Source: Apostichopus japonicus (Eukaryota; Echinodermata; Holothuroidea; Aspidochirotida; Stichopodidae). From it: 64,000 bases of DNA. The notes under the pieces were generated by a model, which saw nothing but the letters and a program-made list of their open reading frames with translations, made no database searches and was not told where the DNA came from. Where the stretch lies: positions 22,158,577 to 22,222,576 of the forward strand of contig NC_092582.1 in the NCBI RefSeq assembly GCF_037975245.1. The letters run 5' to 3'. The position numbers were made by a program, and so were the translations under genes. Of the stretch, positions 1-11,111 are shown piece after piece (position 1 is the stretch's first letter; each line of letters begins with the position of its first letter).

Positions 1-732
1 TCGATCAGATGTGTAAATTTCAGGGTTTTTCTCTGCTCTATATTGGAGATGGGTTGCAAATGGTGACCAAGTCTCAAGTTGGCAACTTCAACATCCAATA
101 ACATGTTCAACACAACTGGGTTGTCCTGGAAACTTGAGTTCTTTTGAAATGGGGCATGTACTTGGGAATGGGCGATAAAAAGAATGGTCAGACATCTCCT
201 GCTTGCAGTGATTGTACGGTGATTGATTGTACCATGTTATTCCGGTACCAAAGATATTAAGATATGGTTGTGTCGCACAGTTAGTGTGTGTACTGTATAT
301 TGGTTAATCTCCATTTGAGCATATTAGCAAGGTGATTTAGTTCAATGAGGATGACATATCCTGATATGGGTATAATGTATATTTCAGGGCATTAAAATCA
401 AGTGTTGGCTGAGGTGGGGACTAGCATCTCATGCCAACTGATTATCGAGTTATGTTCTTGGTGAAAGAAACATGCTATCATTTTCACCCATAGTAACAAT
501 GAAAATGTTATCAACTCGACACTCATGTAACACGCTGCAATTGTAATGTTGCGCCAAATTTTTAGTTTTTTTTATCAATTCTAGCTAGCCTCCCCAGCAG
601 CAGTCCTACTTTTGTAATAATTTTGATGATATTCTCACACAGAATATTACTTAATATTGTCAGAGGTTAATGAAAGCCCCAGACTCAAACAAGAAAAGAA
701 TGAACCAACTTTGAAGCACTCATAGACAACTC

Positions 733-738
733 TTTATT
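733..738 (-). terminator. Candidate poly(A) signal, minus strand
   Basis: AATAAA on the minus strand. It is a possible end for a minus-strand transcript whose stop could be at 5495, but that would imply a 3' UTR of almost 5 kb. Confidence 0.2.
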
Positions 739-1756
739 AAATTTGTGGAGAGATCAACATATCCTCCATCTGTTTACACATGTATGTTTTTTTTTTTTAA
801 CTTATAACATAATATATAACACCTGATGATATACAGAGAGTATTGCATACACTTTATACTGCAAAACACTTAAGTTCAAGATGCTCTCAATTTATTTGTA
901 ACCAACAACTCTGGAAAGATGATATTGAATTTAAAACACACTTCACTTCTTTAGCACAAAATTGGTCGATACATGCATGAATGGAACTGATAACGTGTCC
1001 AAAACTAACTTCTCCTTTGATCTATGATAATAATCATGCAGTGTGATACGATATTGGTCTTAAAACTAATTTCCAAATGCTGTTGCAGGCTCCCAGCTGC
1101 AGATAAGAAATTCCAGATACCTTTCCGATTTTACAAGGTTCATTCAATTTCCTTCTAGATAGTCACATACATCATTGACAACATGGAGTGAGATATGAGA
1201 TCCAACAAATCATATACTTATAGAAACATGAAATAATTTGGACAGAAATATTCTTGATAATTACTATCAGACCATGGAACAGTATGCAGTACAATTTTAA
1301 ATTACCATGGGACTTAAAAACAAGATTTTCAAGAGTTTGAAAATGAAAAGATGTAAACCTTTTGCTGTTCAAATAGTAACACAATGATATTTATATTACC
1401 GAAAGCACTCTTGGATCTTTTACAGCCTAAATATGACTGCAGTCTAAAGAAACTTTTGTAAACGGATCGCGTACCGATTCAGCAATATTCGTTAGTTAAT
1501 TTGTTAGTTTGCTGTGGCTTTTGCTTCTAACCCATAACAGTGAACAATACAGTCTTACTGAAATTCCATAAAGAAATGAAAAGGGTGAATTTAGATCACA
1601 TATATATTCTTCCACTGAGATGAATAAATTACTGGTGCAACAATTTTCAATATTTTTTTAGATATATAGCTAGTATTGTGCCAAATCCATTTTACAGATT
1701 TAATAGTTTTGATGTTCTCTTTGTAAGTGGATATGTATTTGAGGTACAGCTATTGC

Positions 1757-1762
1757 AATAAA
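1757..1762 (+). terminator. Candidate poly(A) signal, plus strand
   Basis: AATAAA followed 20-40 nt later by a T/G-rich stretch (tgcttgttttgtctctgt), the usual layout of a cleavage site. It could end a plus-strand gene whose body lies left of the window. Confidence 0.3.
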
Positions 1763-1969
1763 AGATCAATTATTTCCAAATGCTTGTTTTGTCTCTGTAC
1801 ATATATATATACCTGTCACTTGAATATTGCAATTTCCAGATACAAACATTGACCTTGTGTAAATATGACCTGTATGTGAGGGATTGTGAAACAAACAATG
1901 AATTAAGCCTTCATTTCTCATATTTATATGAACATAGAAAACATCTCCCCTAACTTAAGGAATAACAAG

Positions 1970-2400
1970 CAGGGGAATAATTCAGTGCCTCGAAGTTTGC
2001 ATAGCAGTTTAGAAGGCTCTGAACGGTCCCTTACAAAATACTCTGGTACCTGTGAACAGTAAAACTGCTATACATCTCTACACTTGTATAGCAATTTGAG
2101 CATTTTACATAACAATTTGCCCATTTTACATAGCATTTTGCCCATTTTACATAGCATTTTGCCCATATTGCATAGCAATTTGCCCATTTTACATAGCATG
2201 TTATCCATTTTACATAGCATTTTGCCCATTTAACATAGCAGTTTGCCCATTTTACATAGCATTTTGCCCATTTAACATAGCAATTTGCCCATTTAACATA
2301 GCATTTTGCCCATTTTACATAGCAATTTGCCCATTTAACATAGCAATTTGCTCGTTTTACACAGCATTTTGCAAGGCAATACCGAATAAATTATTCCCTG
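1970..2400. mobile_element. TIR element with internal 22-bp minisatellite
   Basis: Begins CAGGGGAATAATT and ends AATTATTCCCTG, so the ends are 12-13-bp inverted repeats (one extra G on the left). The interior (about 2088-2375) is roughly 13 tandem copies of a 22-bp unit like CATTTTACATAGCATTTTGC. A shorter relative with about one unit is at 9025-9191. The flanks do not show a clear target duplication. Confidence 0.6.
2088..2375. repeat. 22-bp minisatellite, about 13 units
   Basis: Regular 22-bp period of (C)CCATTTTACATAGCATTTTG with variants (TTTAACATAG, GCAATTTG). Units vary by a few bases only, so the expansion is fairly young. Confidence 0.9.
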
Positions 2401-2559
2401 ATAGTATCACTCGTCTATAAAACAGATATATTTCAGAAAGAAATTCTGTCTGCTACTTTCCCAGGGTTACACAACATGGTATGAGCTTCTGTTTAAAGAT
2501 GTTACGGTTTGCATCACTTGACAGAACTAGGACAACTTAAACATATCAGAAACTTGTAC

Positions 2560-2762
2560 CAGTGGTGTAGCTAGGAGGGTAAGTGGTGCCAGTTCAAGAG
2601 GGAGAGCTGGGGTACTTTACTCTTACTCCATCTAAACAGCCATAAATGTAAAAACCACAAAGTTCTGTCTGGCTTTCTGATTGGACATTTGGGGAGGGGG
2701 AGGGGTGTGTCCTTGAATATTGAAGGCCCCGGTTCAATGAGCCATATATTGCTATGCTTCTG
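2560..2762. mobile_element. Degraded hAT-like MITE
   Basis: Left end CAGTGGTGTAGCTAGG, right end (reverse complement) CAGAAGCATAGC, 8 of 12 matching. The 8 flanking bases are acttgtac and actttaac, 6 of 8 identical, as expected for an old 8-bp hAT target duplication. The interior is G-rich and non-coding. Confidence 0.5.
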
Positions 2763-5494
2763 ACTTTAACATAAATCAGACAAAATAATTGTAACTAATA
2801 CTTTCTCAAAGTTGATTCGACCATTTAGTTACTCCCAATTTGAGTTCAGAAAGGCAAATTGTCAATCATAACATTCCTTCAACTAAGATTGTGCTTTTTA
2901 ACTTTAAATCTGAAAATGTTGTCATGTATGTAGCTCTTCAAAATTAATTTCTCTCCATAACGGGGAGGAGGGAGCCCCCGACATAGACCCTTCTACAAAG
3001 GCCACGACGACATATCCTCCTTTCTTCAGCAGTAAGGTAACCCTACGACCATATATACACAGAGGGTTAAGTAAAACCACTGCCACAAGGAAATGTTATG
3101 GTTGGCAGTGAAAGAAGCATAACAGGTGAACACTATTTTTTTGGTATCTTTCTAGCATCAAGTTAGAAGTGGAAGTGGTTAACAGAGGACTGAATATACA
3201 TTGGAAGAACTGAGTAAAGAACATCTTTGTTAAATATGGTGATTTATTTAATGATTTAATAATTCTATGGCATAAAATCCATTCCTTTTAATCTCTATGT
3301 TTATACACATTTGAGGATGATGCTGACTAACATACAATATACAGACACACACCATAGATATACATTCAACAGTACATACATTGTTCCATCACAGAGCACC
3401 ATATCGAAAGCAGTATAAACTTGGCATACCCCAAGTTTGTATGAAGAAAAGTTGAAGAAAATGTAATAAAGGCTGCCATGTATTTCCTCTCATTAGTCGC
3501 AGAAGTTTACCAGCACAGTGCATGTTGTACACAGACCCATAAGTAGGTTATAAGGAATGGGGCGAGGGGAGGGGGATTGGGAGAGGGGATTTCCACCTAG
3601 ATAATCAATGGTCTGTATGTAGAACCACAAGATACTTGGGTAACGTGAAAACAATTCCAATAGGGCTCATTCTTAATATTGTGCGTGTGGATTTATGAAG
3701 TCCATACAAACTCCAGCCGTACAGTCAAGCAGTACTCGTAGTTTGCATTCCACAGAGAATGGGCATTGCAAAGTTGGGAATTAACATCAGGCTGCCAGGA
3801 ATGATGTGTCATAGGTAGAAGAACGAATGACACAAGGGTATTAACAGGACCCTCAATTCAGGGAAGCCAATTGCAAGCTTTCAAAACCCAAGAACTGCAA
3901 AGGGAACATTTGCTGTCACCATAAGTACTGCTGACTGTATTAAGTAGGGCTTTGAAAAGTCCTGGAAATGAATGAAGTATGTTTTTACCAAATATTCACA
4001 ATTAAGTCATGCCACCATTCCAACATTAACAGTTAGTGTAGTAGTGTACTCTGCTGTGATCAGTATTGCTTTGAATATACTCTTATCTATTTGTTAAGAG
4101 TCTATTATTCATCTCAACACACATGACTCACTTCATCCCTTTTTTAGATATTTTGATGTCATTAATTTTTAAAGATGACCTAGACCCCTCCCCCCTCCAG
4201 CCCCTTTCCCTAGATTAGGGCCTGGGTAAACACATATCCTACCTCATAGGTTCCTGTAGCACTGCAGTACCTCCGTACCAGTAGCATATAACATTATAGA
4301 AAAGGCTACCCCAAAGGTAGTTCCGAGCACCTTTAACATTATTACTATTACATCTTATCTTACAATTGTTTACAATACACTTATTTGACAAATTACAGGT
4401 GTGCAACATTCCTCTCTTAATAACAAGTAAATATTTCAGTTAATAGACTATCAAATACTGAAGAAACTTTCAAGCTATGGCTTCATCAAAACAAACATGT
4501 CACTAAGACCAACAACAAACAAACTTCAATTCTTTTGACAGTAGTTGTTCAGACAAAAATATGCACCAACAAATACACACACACAGTTCTGAATACTGGA
4601 AAAGTTTGCTTCAAAGAGTCCTACCCAGATAGGTAACAAGCTACACTTATTAGCATTGTTAGAAATATTAAATCATACTATAATTAATATACCTGGAGTA
4701 GTAACGAATAAGTAACACATGGCAACAATCACTGTATATTTTCAGAATATCCTAACAATGGAATCATACATGTACAATATTGACGATACGATAACTGAAC
4801 ATGGCAAATAATTTCAAACTCCACACCCACATTTTCCCCCACGAAACAAGAAATTCAATTTTTCACTCCGATGACAATGCATTCCCTTTTCTATAAAACA
4901 CAATTAATGCAGATTAGTTATTGCAACTTTTGTCAAAATGAAACTGTAGCATAACCCATGCAGCCACCAATTGTGTGACATTAATTGGAAAGTGATACAT
5001 ACACACTAGATGTTTGATATCAGGACAACTGGGACAAGGTCAACAAACACCCAGGTAATAGCTATTAGCAACCTGTACCTCCTCCCCCTTCTCCTCAAAA
5101 AAAATTATTTGCAATGCCAGAATAGGTACATGACGTTGACATTTTTTAGGAAACGAAAAAAGAATCTTCACAGTGAAATCCCAAAGTGAATTTTCACCTA
5201 ATGTTTATGTATCACAATCATATGAAGCAAGTCCTATTAAGACCATCACCAAATAAGGCAAACATTATTCTGCTCTTGGTTTTCTTCGCAAGCTAAGGAT
5301 CATTTTGGACAAAAAAAAGATAAAAATAGCACAAAAGAAAGATGCATTCTTGGTATGTACGATCCAGAGGGCAAGAACACAAGCTCAGTGTCTACTCTGA
5401 CTAGTAGGAGTCTTGACAATGGAGAAGCATTAGAATTGTAGACACTTCCTTCTGCCCTTGATGATGAAGGCTCACAATTTCAGTCCATTCACTA
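2763..5494. other. Non-coding AT-rich stretch
   Basis: No supported gene. It contains a G-rich tract at about 3560-3590. It could be a long 3' UTR if 5495-5656 is a terminal exon. Confidence 0.45.
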
Positions 5495-5656
5495 CTACAC
5501 ACCATCAACGGCAATCACTGGAGCCTTGTTCACACTCAAGAACTCAAGGAGCATCGGGATCTTGTTTTCCCCCGGATAGGTAATGAAGCTGAACTCAGAC
5601 GCGTCCGGATTTGGGAACGCAAGGTGGATCGACAACGGACGGAGAACAACACACAA
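5495..5656 (-). CDS. Unassigned open stretch ending in a stop; possible terminal exon
   Basis: Fifty-three sense codons followed by TAG, with protein-like composition and higher GC than its surroundings. It includes LSIHLAFPNPDASEF, FITYPGENKIPMLLEF and LSVNKAPVIAVDGV. There is no in-frame ATG near its start, and an in-frame TGA lies at 5657-5659, so if coding it must begin at a splice acceptor. Candidate AG sites lie in gcgtctgag or the following ttcag, after a pyrimidine-rich tract. I do not recognise the family. No partner exon is evident between here and the C6orf136-like gene on the same strand. It could be a chance ORF. Confidence 0.25.
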   Translation of the reverse strand: MCVVLRPLSIHLAFPNPDASEFSFITYPGENKIPMLLEFLSVNKAPVIAVDGV

Positions 5657-6450
5657 TCACGAAAAGGTCACAATGATAGTATAAAATTCACTGCCAGTGC
5701 TTTGTTCTGTAATCCTTGTATTTTACTATATCACTTCTGTGCCAGTTTATGAAGAGTGACAAGGTCCAGTTATCAGAGATCTCGGGTCGATTGATCCACC
5801 GCCATTGTGGGTGGGGGTGGGAAGAGGGGGTCAGGATCCTCCCCAAAAGGAAGATCACAACTGCAGGGTCTGACCCTGAATATGCGAGGGTCCACACTAC
5901 AAACTTGATCGCCCTGGGAGTGTCAGATTCTCCTTGCCTTCACAAATTTTGCAAAAAGGCTTTGGGCATGATTTGCTAGCAGCTGAGTGACCCAACCAGC
6001 AGCCCAGGTTACTACAAACAAGCACAGAAGTGCAATTGGCACCTTGGAAGAAACTAGCACCGTTTGTGACCAAGAGGAAATTCCTCCTGCATCTCAACCT
6101 GAGAATGCTTTGGAAGCCCCTGACTCAACTTTGCACTGGCTTGCAGCCAGGAATTCAGTACACCAAAGCGCCCCTCATTGTCATGCGTGCGATTCAGTTA
6201 ATGTTTCACATTCAACCGTTACTTTTCATTTGCAGCTTCGAAAGTAAAAAAAAAATTGCACCAACTTCACAAATGAGAAAGCGAAAATTGAAAAACACTT
6301 CAAACATATAGAATGATCCCATTGACACAATGACCATGTGGTGCTATGTATTTTTAAAAAGGAGATTAATTTTCATGGTGTGTTGTAGGATGACACAAAG
6401 AATGTGGTGCACCATTAAACAGTTTGATGAGTGAATTAGTATTCTGTCAC
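5657..6450. other. Moderately GC-rich stretch with several short overlapping ORFs
   Basis: Both strands hold 65-93-codon ORFs with no recognisable domain. None has convincing splice sites. Possibly the C6orf136-like 3' UTR or an old repeat. Confidence 0.35.
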
Positions 6451-6550
6451 ACCTGGGAAGGGTCTTGGGATACCCCTGGGAAGGGTCTTGGGTTACCCCT
6501 GGGAAGGGTCTTGGGTTACCCCTGGGAAGGGTCTTGGGTTACCCCTGGTG
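6451..6550. repeat. 23-bp minisatellite at the C6orf136-like stop codon
   Basis: About four nearly perfect copies of ACCCCTGGGAAGGGTCTTGG plus three bases. The TAA stop at 6539-6541 falls in the last unit. Confidence 0.9.
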
Positions 6551-6664
6551 AGGATCTCCAGTCATCCAATTGGTACTTATTGCAGGTGGTCGTACCAAGC
6601 CTAAAGCAATCCCAATTCTGGTCACCAAGGATGGCTCTTTGACTTTATCCGAGTCTGGTATCAT
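6539..6664 (-). CDS. C6orf136-like: C6orf136-like (DUF2358) gene, exon 5 (C-terminus and stop)
   Basis: Last coding exon, 41 codons plus TAA. The splice acceptor is a pyrimidine-rich stretch ending in CAG just before codon ATG at 6664. It starts in phase 0, as required by exon 4. The product begins MIPDSDKVKEPS and contains TRIGIALGLVRPP, which aligns with the human C6orf136 C-terminus directly after the conserved LDK (human continues LMPS..., then a GALVALGLSEPEP-like stretch). The stop codon lies in the first unit of a 23-bp minisatellite (6451-6550), so the final residues HQG and the start of the 3' UTR are minisatellite sequence. Identity is by remembered family similarity. The exon boundaries are read from splice sites and frame. 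Confidence 0.85.
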   Translation of the reverse strand: MIPDSDKVKEPSLVTRIGIALGLVRPPAISTNWMTGDPHQG

Positions 6665-6712
6665 CTGAAGGAGGCAAAATGCAGATGAAGTGTTGTATTT
6701 AGGGGCCAGAAC

Positions 6713-6990
6713 ACTATAGTATAGTATAGGACAGTATAGTATAGTGTAGTAAAGTATAGCATAGTATAGTATCATATAGAATAGTATAGTATAATATAGT
6801 ATAGTAAAGTATAGTATAATATAGAATAGTATAGTATAATATAGAATAGTATAGTATAATATAGTATAGCATAGAATTTTACAGTATTGTATATTAAAGT
6901 ATAGAATAGTACTTTACAGTGTAATATGTTATACTTCAATACAGTATAGTACAGTATCTAGTGTATACCATAGTATCATAGTATATTACA
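6713..6990. repeat. AGTAT-type pentanucleotide array
   Basis: About 280 bp of imperfect (TATAG)n with AT and GA variants, within intron 4 of the C6orf136-like gene. Confidence 0.9.
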
Positions 6991-7318
6991 GAATAGAACA
7001 ATGTTTAGCAGTCACCCCTGGAACACTACAGTGTGCCACATCTACTTGTCCCCTTGGGGACTGCCCATATTATGCAACAACATACATGCGTACCCAACTG
7101 TATTTACAAGTTACCTCGCAGGTCCCCATTTATACCCCTGACTAAGGCGAGGCAAAGAGAAGATTAACTGCCTTGCCCCAAGATACAACATAATGATCTG
7201 GCTAGTAGTCGACTTCCAATCTTTAGATCGCAAGCCGTTCTGCCTGTTTCATTTCATCACAATGCTCCACACACACACCCAAACACACACAAAAAAAAGC
7301 TAGAGTTAACTATAATAC

Positions 7319-7388
7319 CTTGTCCAGCCTATGATGGTGTATCAGCCCATCAGAACCGACTTGGAACACTGAGAAAGCATCAAAGTAC
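7319..7388 (-). CDS. C6orf136-like: C6orf136-like (DUF2358) gene, exon 4
   Basis: A 70-nt exon with acceptor tttgtag before 7388 and donor gtatta after 7319. It enters one nucleotide short of a codon boundary and leaves in phase 0. It encodes a segment starting YFDAFSVFQVG and ending GLIHHHRLDK. The human protein has a closely similar block (YDAYSTF..., then SGLICRHRLDK) in the same place, so this is the most diagnostic part of the DUF2358 core. Both flanking joins keep the frame open. Intron 4 (6665-7318) contains the AGTAT-type repeat. Confidence 0.88.
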
Positions 7389-8446
7389 CTACAAAGAAAC
7401 GAGACAGTTTACAATGTTTGTAATGTACTCTGAAAGGACAACATAGACACAAATTAATTTGGATATGTTGTAGATTGTAAAGACAAAAGTGAAAAAATCA
7501 AGACACTGCCCTCAGTCCATGTTGTGTTTCCATACCCTCGATTTATGTTTAAAGGCACATTCCAGATATTTTATATATTTTATAGGTGAATAGCTTGAAA
7601 ACTGGGTTAGCTATAGAAACATTACTCAGACTCAAATTTTTCTTCTTAGATGGTCTATGACATATCATGTTTAAAATTTGGCCTTAAAGTCATCATTTGA
7701 ATTTGTCCACAGTGGAGCAGTGGAAGATGGAAGATTTTTCTGATCAAGGTATTGAAATCAATCAATGCTCTATGTTTGACATACAAAATAAGAAGAAAAC
7801 AAACAGAATATCGGGTAAACTTATCTCAAAATCTGATTACATGGTTCTTTTACAAGGAGAATCAAATGGCAGATCTACCAATGTTGTTGACTAATAAATG
7901 GCCATTCTTTTAAGTCTCTCAAGCAGCCCTAGTCGCCTTTTACGACAATGTCTATACCAAAGATACCCAAACTTGCCGGTCCCACGAACCAGGAGCTTCC
8001 CTAAGGACTGAGCCACGGCCCACCAGACCCCTATCTCTCAGAATCAACGCTAGGAGTGCATGAAAGCTATCATGGACTCTGGACGTTTGCCAAGCCCCCC
8101 AAAAAATGTAGATTAATTTTCCGATGCCTGGAAGACTCCTGCAACCCACTGACAAATTTTGGCAACCCACTTTTGGATCACGTCCCACAGTTTGCAGACT
8201 GTCTACACTTTCTTCCACTTAACCATCAGCGTACATTGTTGCTTTCATCGTGTACCTACTTTTAGTTATAAATATAAATGTTCAATCCAACCTGCACCCA
8301 TTTACTGAGCATACAAGAGCAACAAATATGACATCTCTCAATTTGAAATATTGACATTCCTAATACCTCCTCAAACAACTTCTTGCTCTTTTTTGGTTTT
8401 ATCAAAATGATGGCCAAATTCAAAATTACAGACAGATGGAGCTCAC

Positions 8447-8641
8447 CTGTATTTGTGCTTTTTGGCTAGAGGTCGAAGAACGAAGCTGTGGAGGGGAACT
8501 CCTTTCAGCCTCCATCGGGCCTGTATGGTGCCATCCTCTGGCTGCATGGTCATTCTCAGCAGCTCGAGGTGGGCGTTGACGAGATAAGCCGTGCTGGCTA
8601 ACTTGAGGGATTGCACTGTAGCCTTATACGCTGCAAGACCT
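8447..8641 (-). CDS. C6orf136-like: C6orf136-like (DUF2358) gene, exon 3
   Basis: A 195-nt exon, acceptor ctttgtag and donor gtgagc, both good consensus sites. It starts by completing a Lys codon (giving TKG across the junction, as in the human protein) and ends two nucleotides into an Arg codon. It encodes the central DUF2358 domain: GLAAYKATVQSLKLAST, an alpha/beta stretch HLELLRMTMQPEDG, then TIQARWRLKGVP, matching the human TLQARWRLVGLP motif, and a basic end KKHKYR. DUF2358 has the size and character of an NTF2-like fold domain; that fold assignment is from family knowledge, not visible here. No catalytic residues are known to me for this family. Confidence 0.9.
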
Positions 8642-9024
8642 CTACAAAGCAGGAGCGATAGAGAGTTAACATGTCACAAAGAGTCACTAGTTGTTAGAAG
8701 TTAGCATGCTGGGTATGATCCCGAAATTTGCAACAATTTTTTTTTATCATTTTACAATATTTACACACTATGGATTTTTCAGAATCAGGTTGACACAATT
8801 TCGTTACTGATCATTGCTAACAAGTACAGTAATTTACAATTTTCCCATTCAAATATTTCAATGAAATCAGTGTTTTTTACAGAAACATGTACTTTTCATT
8901 TTAGTAACTGTGACAGCTTACATTAAGGAACAATTTCTCACACAACATAAAATACCTTCAAAACACCATAACTCCCTGGATTGTGTATTTACAAAAAATG
9001 ATATTAATATACATCTACCAAGCC

Positions 9025-9191
9025 CAGGGAATAATTTCGTGTAACAATTTTACATTGCACTTTTGCAGGCTATGAACCTATGTGCCTCTCATAAAGCACT
9101 ATTGTTCCTGTGTACAAACACTGCTATCGTCTTTGTACTTGTATAGTAATTTGTCCATTATGCGACGTAATACTGGATAGATTATTCACTT
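9025..9191. mobile_element. Short relative of the 1970-2400 TIR element
   Basis: Starts CAGGGAATAATT and shares in order cttgtatagtaatttg, tccatta and a final gatagattattcact with the longer copy. It has only one minisatellite-like unit. The right terminus is degraded. Confidence 0.5.
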
Positions 9192-9606
9192 TATAAAATT
9201 CATAACTTTTTGCATCTCCACCCCCCTGCAATCCTCCCCTGGGTCACAGCCCATCACTTCATCACTTTCTGAATCTATACCAAAACAAGTACAAAACTAA
9301 ATACTCTTATACAAAGTTGAGAGCAAGATATCCATATTGCCATTTCACTTGAAACATCTATCTATATATAACCAACTAAATGTTACATGCTCTGCAAATA
9401 GTAATATCGTTCTTTGAGAGTTATATCTTGGCGACAGGTTGCTAGTCTTCGCACCAAACTACCACACAGCACGTAATTGATAAAAGCACCAAACTATGAA
9501 TGAAACTGGGGGAGTGATACCTGGTTACACGGTATGTATGGTACTGTCTTCTGACTACATACACACCAGAGTAAGGGAAACGACTGTAAACGGGTCGCTA
9601 CCAACT

Positions 9607-9665
9607 CAGGGCTGGATAGCGCTCAGTCGGTAGTGCTCACAGAGCTCATAACCCAGACAATCATA
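9607..9665 (+). repeat. tRNA-derived SINE head (possible)
   Basis: The segment around 9611-9635 has an A-box-like TAGCGCTCAGTCGGTAG, and about 20 nt later GAGCTCATAACCC resembles a Met-type anticodon arm. I find no good B box downstream, so it is not a functional tRNA gene. Confidence 0.35.
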
Positions 9666-9835
9666 CCCTTTTCTCTTTCCCAGGTTGTCTATAACTTCCC
9701 ACTCACTTTCTCAGATCTTCAAGTTACTTATATCGTAGCCAGGAAAAGCAAGATTCAGAAATCGACTACAATTTCATCTTGACTTCTGGGACTAAATCAA
9801 ATTAGTCATATATAGTCCGAGAGACTGAGACTCAC

Positions 9836-9924
9836 TTTGTCTTTACGCCCATCAACCTGTTATCAAATTCTAAGTCTTGGGAGTACATGCCATAGTCATG
9901 CGACTGCTCAAAGAAATTGGGCAT
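9836..9924 (-). CDS. C6orf136-like: C6orf136-like (DUF2358) gene, exon 2
   Basis: An 89-nt exon, acceptor gttttccag and donor gtgagt (full consensus). It encodes MPNFFEQSHDYGMYS, then DLEFDNRLMGVKTK. The human protein reads LPNLFLQSHDYSLYSLDVEF at this position, so the SHDY-x-x-YS core is conserved. It ends in phase 2, which fits exon 3. The ATG at its start is an internal Met, not a translation start. Confidence 0.9.
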
Positions 9925-10325
9925 CTGGAAAACAAAAAGAAAATGCTGTTTTTGATTAACAAAATTCCCTTGTAAGCTAAAATGCATAGGGAAAAACTTT
10001 ATGATGACAAGAAAACTGAAATGTAGTACTTCTTTAACTTGTCCCGTTCATGCAGTAGTTAAGTTTTAAGAATTAAGTTTACACATACTGTAAGTTTGTC
10101 AAGTGCTGACAATTCCTAACTACAAGTAATTTACAGTTTTCCTTTCAAGTATTTCAATGAAATCAGCATGATATTCAGAAACGTCCATGGGACAATTTAC
10201 TCATGTCTACAGTAAAACTAAAAGTCATACGTGAGAAATATAAGAACGTTCCCATTCCCAGTTACCGGTTTTAGTCGGACTAGGTAGATTGTAACAAACA
10301 TATATATGTAGTACACGCTACCAAC

Positions 10326-11111
10326 CTCTTCCGACAGGCGATGAAACATGAGCTCCAGTTGTTCTCTGTCTGGCCTACCACTTGTGTTCTGGTTCCCATC
10401 TTTACTGGACGAGTTTGCTCCTGAGCACATCACAACCCACTGGTCATTGGTATGGTGGCATCGATCGCTCAGTTCAGTTGTTACTTTTCCTGACAGTTCA
10501 TGATTAACCGATTGAATGTTCAAACCGTATTCAGAAGAATGGTCCGAGGAGCGTCTCGGTCCATCCCGACCATCGAACTCACCAGATAAACCGTTCCATC
10601 CTCCACGGGTAATTGAACTAGTACGTTTGCCGTCCCCAGACCTTATGATGATGTCATCACTATTTTTAGAACAGGGTACGGCTGAACCCAATACACTGTC
10701 CATGTGCACTCGCATCATTACCTCCCTCACTTTCTCCTCGATCATTTCTTTCATTGCCATAGGATCCTTTAAAGTTCCAACGTTTTGGATTAAACTTTGC
10801 ACCACACTTGTCTCGATGTGGAAGAGGACCGGTGTTTCTCCTATTGAACTATGCTCCAGATCGATGTGTCCATCTGGTGTCTCACCGGAGACTCGGTTGT
10901 GCTCAAGTAACTTCATCAAAGCCATGTCCCTCCTTTCTCTCTGCAGTGAGTAGGACCGTGGCGTGGCACCACGGTCGAGTGTGTGGCCATCCTCTGGTAC
11001 GTTGTACCTGAGCGGCCGAACATTAGCCCTTCGTCTTCTCACACAGATGGCATCTTTATGTCTCTTTGCTCTCCACGATTGTTGCAACTGTGGGGCCGAA
11101 AGTGTAAACAT
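10326..11111 (-). CDS. C6orf136-like: C6orf136-like (DUF2358) gene, exon 1 (N-terminal region)
   Basis: Long first exon, 262 codons if translation starts at the ATG at 11111. Residues 1-40 are rich in Arg/Lys with almost no acid (WRAKRHKD, CVRRRRANVRPLR), which resembles a mitochondrial presequence; localisation is inference. The middle (about 45-235) is hydrophilic and probably disordered. The last residues, REQLELMFHRLSEE, begin the conserved domain (human: EEHL-x-VMYERLRQEL). I place the donor after GAG (gttggt) because that gives EEMPNFF, matching human ELPNLF; an in-frame alternative 12 nt later is possible. Just inside the ORF, 11097-11112 resembles a 3' splice site (ttcggccccacag), so the true exon could start at about 11096 with the first codons in an upstream exon. 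The five-exon model gives 421 aa, against about 315 in human; most of the excess is in this exon. Confidence 0.75.

Larger units (their letters stand above)
1..1969. other. Non-coding AT-rich stretch
   Basis: No ORF above chance and no splice-flanked coding stretch. It might be a 3' UTR of a flanking gene in view of the poly(A) signals at 733 and 1757. Nothing else seen. Confidence 0.5.
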
